Assembly (NCBI GenBank): GCA_947588275.1
Contig: CANPYJ010000010.1
Span: 1 to 45,310, forward strand
From: an uncultured Alphaproteobacteria bacterium
Lineage (GTDB): Bacteria; Pseudomonadota; Alphaproteobacteria; RF32; CAG-239
Length of the DNA: 45,310 nt
Reading direction: 5' to 3'
Shown: piece after piece, positions 42,500-45,310 of the stretch
Layout: each line of letters starts with the position of its first letter
How positions within the stretch are numbered: position 1 is the first letter of the stretch
The notes under the pieces: model-generated
Databases searched by the model: none
Seen by the model: the letters and a program-made list of their open reading frames with translations, nothing else
Told to the model about the DNA's origin: nothing
Translations under genes and position numbers: made by a program

Positions 42500-42952
42500 A
42501 TGGAAAATATCATTATTTTTGCAGGCGCCATCATTTTGACGGTTGCAATATTGTACGGATTTTTAAGAAAAGGGATAAATTTCAAAAAAATTGCAATGGC
42601 GATCGTCGCTGTTGTCGTCGTAGATGTTCTTCTGTTTCAAATGGCAGAAAACCATACGGTTGAATTTTATCTCGGTGACGGCATAATAGCAGAAGGATTA
42701 CGGATACTTTTTTGGATATCTGTATTTCTTATCGGCTGTGCCGCTGTTGTTGCTCTTATCAGAGTTATTTGGTGGGTGGCAACAGAAAAATTCGGCAATT
42801 TTATCCTTCTGATTTTGGGAGGATTGGTTGCTTGGGGAATTGACGTTTTGGTACAGAGCTTTGTCCCTGGATTGCGTCCAATTTCCTTAATTGCCACCTT
42901 CATTGTCGGAGGATTGGCTATTATCGGAGCGTTTGTCTCTGATAAAAATTAA
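42500..42952 (+). CDS. Small integral membrane protein
   Basis: 150 aa from ATG 42500. Four hydrophobic segments (about 3-20, 28-46, 70-92 and 97-145, the last possibly two). No recognised motif. The region is more AT-rich than its neighbours and no good ribosome-binding site is seen, so expression may be weak. Confidence 0.55.
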   Translation: MENIIIFAGAIILTVAILYGFLRKGINFKKIAMAIVAVVVVDVLLFQMAENHTVEFYLGDGIIAEGLRILFWISVFLIGCAAVVALIRVIWWVATEKFGNFILLILGGLVAWGIDVLVQSFVPGLRPISLIATFIVGGLAIIGAFVSDKN

Positions 42953-42957
42953 AAAAA

Positions 42958-42998
42958 CAATATCCGCCTTGCCCAAAGCAAGACGGATATTGTCGTTT
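42958..42998 (+). terminator. Intrinsic terminator
   Basis: A 15-bp stem with one mismatch (CAATATCCG-CTTGC with GCAAG-CGGATATTG) is followed by TCGTTTT. Confidence 0.7.
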
Positions 42999-43072
42999 TA
43001 AGTCGCCGCCCCTCCAAACCGTCTGCCGCGTGCTTATATTTATAAGCGGCTTATCTTAAGGAGGAAAAATCA

Positions 43073-43387
43073 ATGGAATTATATCTGTTTTTTGCACTGC
43101 TTTTGTTGTATCTCATCACTGCGTTTATGGTGCCGTCGCATCTGCGGTACAAGATTTGGACCGTGGCGTTTATTGTTTCGTTTGCCGTCACCGCCGTGGC
43201 CATAGGATTTGTGCGGGTGAGCCGTCAGGATGTCATGATGGATGCCAATCAGCTGAATTGGTACTATATTTTGTTTTTGTTCGGCATGATTACGGTGGCG
43301 CTCGGCGTTTTCAATCTGTGGATGTATCGCAAACCTTTGTGGCGGATTTTGAGCACGTCGGATACCGATTTGGATGATGATGATTGA
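43073..43387 (+). CDS. Small inner-membrane protein with acidic tail
   Basis: 104 aa. Three membrane segments (about 3-19, 29-46 and 64-82) and a C-terminal Asp-rich tail. AAGGAGG lies upstream of ATG 43073, a strong site. Family not recognised. Confidence 0.6.
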   Translation: MELYLFFALLLLYLITAFMVPSHLRYKIWTVAFIVSFAVTAVAIGFVRVSRQDVMMDANQLNWYYILFLFGMITVALGVFNLWMYRKPLWRILSTSDTDLDDDD

Positions 43388-43393
43388 AAAATA

Positions 43394-43421
43394 GTTGCAC
43401 TTTAAAAAAAAAGTTTTAATA
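43394..43421 (+). promoter_or_regulatory. Promoter of the SIMPL-protein gene
   Basis: TTGCAC (43394-43399), 16-bp spacer made mostly of A, TAATAT (43416-43421), about 40 bp before the ATG. Confidence 0.55.
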
Positions 43422-43463
43422 TGAACACATACATACTAACAAACCTTTTAGAAGGGGTGCAAT

Positions 43464-44213
43464 ATGGAATGTTCTTCTGACAACGGCAGACGTTGTTGTG
43501 CCGGCAAGCTGGTTGCGGCGGTGTTGGTGGCCTCCGGTTTGGCGCTGGGCGGCTTTTTCCCCGGCTGGTATTATTATCAGTCCAAAGTCAACGCCAACTC
43601 TGTCACCGTAAAAGGTCTGGCCGAGATGGACGTGCGCGCCGATTTGGCCATATGGAATTTGCGCTACGTCGTCACTTCCAATGAACTTCCGGCCGCTCAA
43701 CAAAAATTGAGCGAGCAGCGCACGGTAATATATAATTTTTTGGCCAAGCAGGGTTTCAATCAATCTGAAATCAGCGAAGGCCGGATAGAAACGACGGATC
43801 TGATGGCTAATCCGTATCGCAGCAACAACGACATGAATGCCCGTTTTATTGTCAATCAGACAATCACCATTCGTTCGGCAAACGTCGATTTGGTTGACAA
43901 AGCTTTGCGGCAAAACGGCGATTTGGTCGCCGCCGGCATTATTTTGGATAACCAGTATGGCCAACCGGTTTCCTACATTTTCACCGGTCTTAATCAGATT
44001 AAACCGCAGATGTTGGAGCAGGCCACCAAAAATGCCGCCGCCGCGGCCGCCGAGTTTGCCAAAGCGTCGGATAGCCGAGTGGGACGGATTCGCCGTGCCA
44101 GTCAGGGCGTGTTTTCCATTCTGCCGCGCGTTCAAGCCTCCGACAATTCGGAGAGCCAGTCCATCGACAAGACGGTACGCGTAGTTTCAACCATTGAATA
44201 TTGGCTCGAATAA
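43464..44213 (+). CDS. SIMPL-domain (DUF541) periplasmic protein
   Basis: 249 aa. A cysteine-bearing N-terminus and an uncleaved anchor (about 14-35) precede a SIMPL domain: VTVKGLAEMDVRADLAIWNL at its start, an ISEGRIETTDLMANPY strand, and a long Ala-rich helix (ATKNAAAAAAEFAKASDS) with the final GRIRRASQGVFSIL strand. The family is widespread and linked in some bacteria to oxidative stress; the role here is not known. GAAGGGG precedes the ATG. Confidence 0.8.
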   Translation: MECSSDNGRRCCAGKLVAAVLVASGLALGGFFPGWYYYQSKVNANSVTVKGLAEMDVRADLAIWNLRYVVTSNELPAAQQKLSEQRTVIYNFLAKQGFNQSEISEGRIETTDLMANPYRSNNDMNARFIVNQTITIRSANVDLVDKALRQNGDLVAAGIILDNQYGQPVSYIFTGLNQIKPQMLEQATKNAAAAAAEFAKASDSRVGRIRRASQGVFSILPRVQASDNSESQSIDKTVRVVSTIEYWLE

Positions 44214-44252
44214 GTTTTTTTTAAGTAACATAGCGTTGTTACTTCCTCCACG

Positions 44253-44287
44253 AAAAACGCCCTCTTAGAGGTTAGAGGGCGTTTTTT
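44253..44287. terminator. Bidirectional terminator between SIMPL and cyclophilin genes
   Basis: A 13-bp stem (AAAAACGCCCTCT with AGAGGGCGTTTTT, 8-nt loop) between convergent genes. Confidence 0.9.
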
Positions 44288-44297
44288 TGTAGAAAGT

Positions 44298-44951
44298 TTA
44301 CAAGTCGGCAATCACGCTCAGACTGATGATTTCGTCCGGATTACTCACGGCGCCGTTGGGGCCGTCGCCTTTTTTGATGGCGTCCACATACTCCATGCCC
44401 GAAACGACTTGTCCCCAGACGGTATATTGGCCGTTGAGCCAATCGCAGTCGCCAAAGCAGATAAAAAATTGACTGTCGGCCGAATCCGGAAGCATCGAGC
44501 GCGCCATTGACACGGTACCGCGTTTATGCGGATTGCGATTAAACTCGGCTTTCAGTTTTTTGCCGGTGCCGCCGGTTCCGGTACCGTAGGGACAACCGGT
44601 TTGAGCCATAAAACCGTCAATCACACGGTGAAATTTGAGGCCGTTGTAAAATCCGGCGCGCGCCAACTCTTTAATCCGCGCCACATGGTTCGGGGCATCG
44701 TCGGCAAACATTTCAATAATCACGTCACCGTCTTTCAGCCGCAGCAAGAGGGTATTTTCGGCATCTTTCACCGGATACGAGTGTTTAATCTTTTTGGCGC
44801 GCGTTTTGCTCACCGTCAGTTTTTTCGTCTCGGCGCTTTTAAGACTTTTGGTTTCGCTTTTGGCCAGCTTGGGAGTTTCGGTTTTGCCAAGCTTCGGAGT
44901 TTTGTTTTGCGCCGACTTGGCAGTTTTAAGCAGTTTGGTTTCTGTTGCCAT
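44298..44951 (-). CDS. Cyclophilin-type peptidyl-prolyl cis-trans isomerase with Lys-rich N-terminal extension
   Basis: 217 aa. Residues 1-60 are a low-complexity Lys/Thr/Ser tract with repeated KLxK-(S/T)ET units and no signal peptide. The cyclophilin domain follows: HVARIKELARAGFYNGLKFHRVIDGFM carries the catalytic Arg (HRVI), with DSADSQFFICF and YTVWGQVVSGMEYVD. Bacterial PpiA/PpiB proteins lack this basic tail, which might bind nucleic acid or ribosomes (inference). AAAGGA precedes the ATG. Confidence 0.88.
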   Translation of the reverse strand: MATETKLLKTAKSAQNKTPKLGKTETPKLAKSETKSLKSAETKKLTVSKTRAKKIKHSYPVKDAENTLLLRLKDGDVIIEMFADDAPNHVARIKELARAGFYNGLKFHRVIDGFMAQTGCPYGTGTGGTGKKLKAEFNRNPHKRGTVSMARSMLPDSADSQFFICFGDCDWLNGQYTVWGQVVSGMEYVDAIKKGDGPNGAVSNPDEIISLSVIADL

Positions 44952-45002
44952 GGATATATCCTTTCAAATATTGCTTCTGATATTTATATAGGTACAAAAA
45001 AT

Positions 45003-45310
45003 TTATTTTGCACGCCGATAATTCAGCACGAAATCCACCCGCTCATCAGCGCTGAGGCCGCAAGGATAATGTTTGTCCACTTCTTTAAGACAGCCCACCA
45101 GACCGAAGCCGTTGGCAATCTGAATAGCCAGCCCCGGACGGGCGTTCAGTTCCAGCATCATGGGGCCTTTGCGGGCATCAAGCACAATATCGGCGCCCAA
45201 ATATCCAAGCCCCGTCATGTCATAGGCCATAGCTCCGATTTTGAGATGTTCGCGCCAATAAGGCACCTGAATTTGCATCAGGTCGGCACCGGTATCAGGC
45301 TGCCTGACAA
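45003..45310 (-). CDS. C-terminal part of an ATP-grasp ligase (RimK-related / alpha-L-glutamate ligase-like); 5' end outside window
   Basis: The frame stays open to the right edge. The visible 100 residues end an ATP-grasp domain: DMTGLGYLGADIVLD, then GPMMLELNARPGLAIQIANG, where the Glu and Asn bind metal and ATP. This matches the alpha-L-glutamate ligase-like/sugar-transfer-associated ATP-grasp group. Substrate cannot be told from the fragment. Confidence 0.7.
   Translation of the reverse strand, partial: VRQPDTGADLMQIQVPYWREHLKIGAMAYDMTGLGYLGADIVLDARKGPMMLELNARPGLAIQIANGFGLVGCLKEVDKHYPCGLSADERVDFVLNYRRAK

Overview
The window looks like chromosomal DNA of an uncultured, moderate-GC alphaproteobacterium. 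The main reasons are the intact ffh-rpsP-rimM-trmD-rplS operon with a long Ala/Lys-rich tail on S16, an aspartate-semialdehyde dehydrogenase relative closest to the alphaproteobacterial type, and the general style of the exported proteins. The species cannot be named from sequence alone, and no rRNA gene is present.

Layout. Positions 1-2100 hold the end of a surface-polysaccharide locus: a gene tail and two glycosyltransferase-like genes, the first ending in a run of nine C. Positions 2100-4075 hold a small membrane protein and an outer-membrane beta-barrel whose promoter and leader are tandemly duplicated at a 157-bp period. Positions 4112-7013 are an AT-rich island bounded by 85-bp direct repeats, the right copy overlapping the 3' end of a tRNA-Glu gene. 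It contains a HEPN-like protein gene, a wrecked large serine recombinase and a GC-rich structured island that may be an RNA. Positions 7190-18832 are housekeeping: CoA-disulfide reductase with a rhodanese domain, the ffh-rplS operon, hisS, a catalytically dead ASADH paralogue, a large MscS channel and a murD variant.

Positions 18897-24452 begin with tRNA-Thr and continue into a one-direction block of phage tail and lysis genes (tail protein, GNAT, S74-chaperone protein, small membrane proteins, overlapping spanin pair, collar fibre, holin-like protein, GH24 endolysin) with no head, packaging, integrase or repressor genes. Positions 24500-31350 carry small membrane proteins, an M23 peptidase, tRNA-Asp followed by a cluster of dispersed palindromic repeats, prfC, a TPR/SHOCT-like lipoprotein that appears frameshifted, and tRNA-Leu.

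Positions 31400-45310 carry the trigger factor gene, a nitroreductase, argS, lipoproteins, a large TPR lipoprotein and a family 4 uracil-DNA glycosylase. They are followed by an operon of two paralogous exported four-cysteine proteins with a lytic transglycosylase, then membrane proteins, a SIMPL protein, a cyclophilin and the 3' part of an ATP-grasp ligase gene.

Three of the four tRNA genes adjoin accessory DNA (island, phage block, repeat cluster), so tRNA 3' ends appear to be where this chromosome accumulates foreign sequence. The most interesting items are the poly-C glycosyltransferase, the tRNA-Glu island with its HEPN gene and structured island, the ASADH pseudoenzyme, and the four-cysteine paralogues coupled to a transglycosylase.
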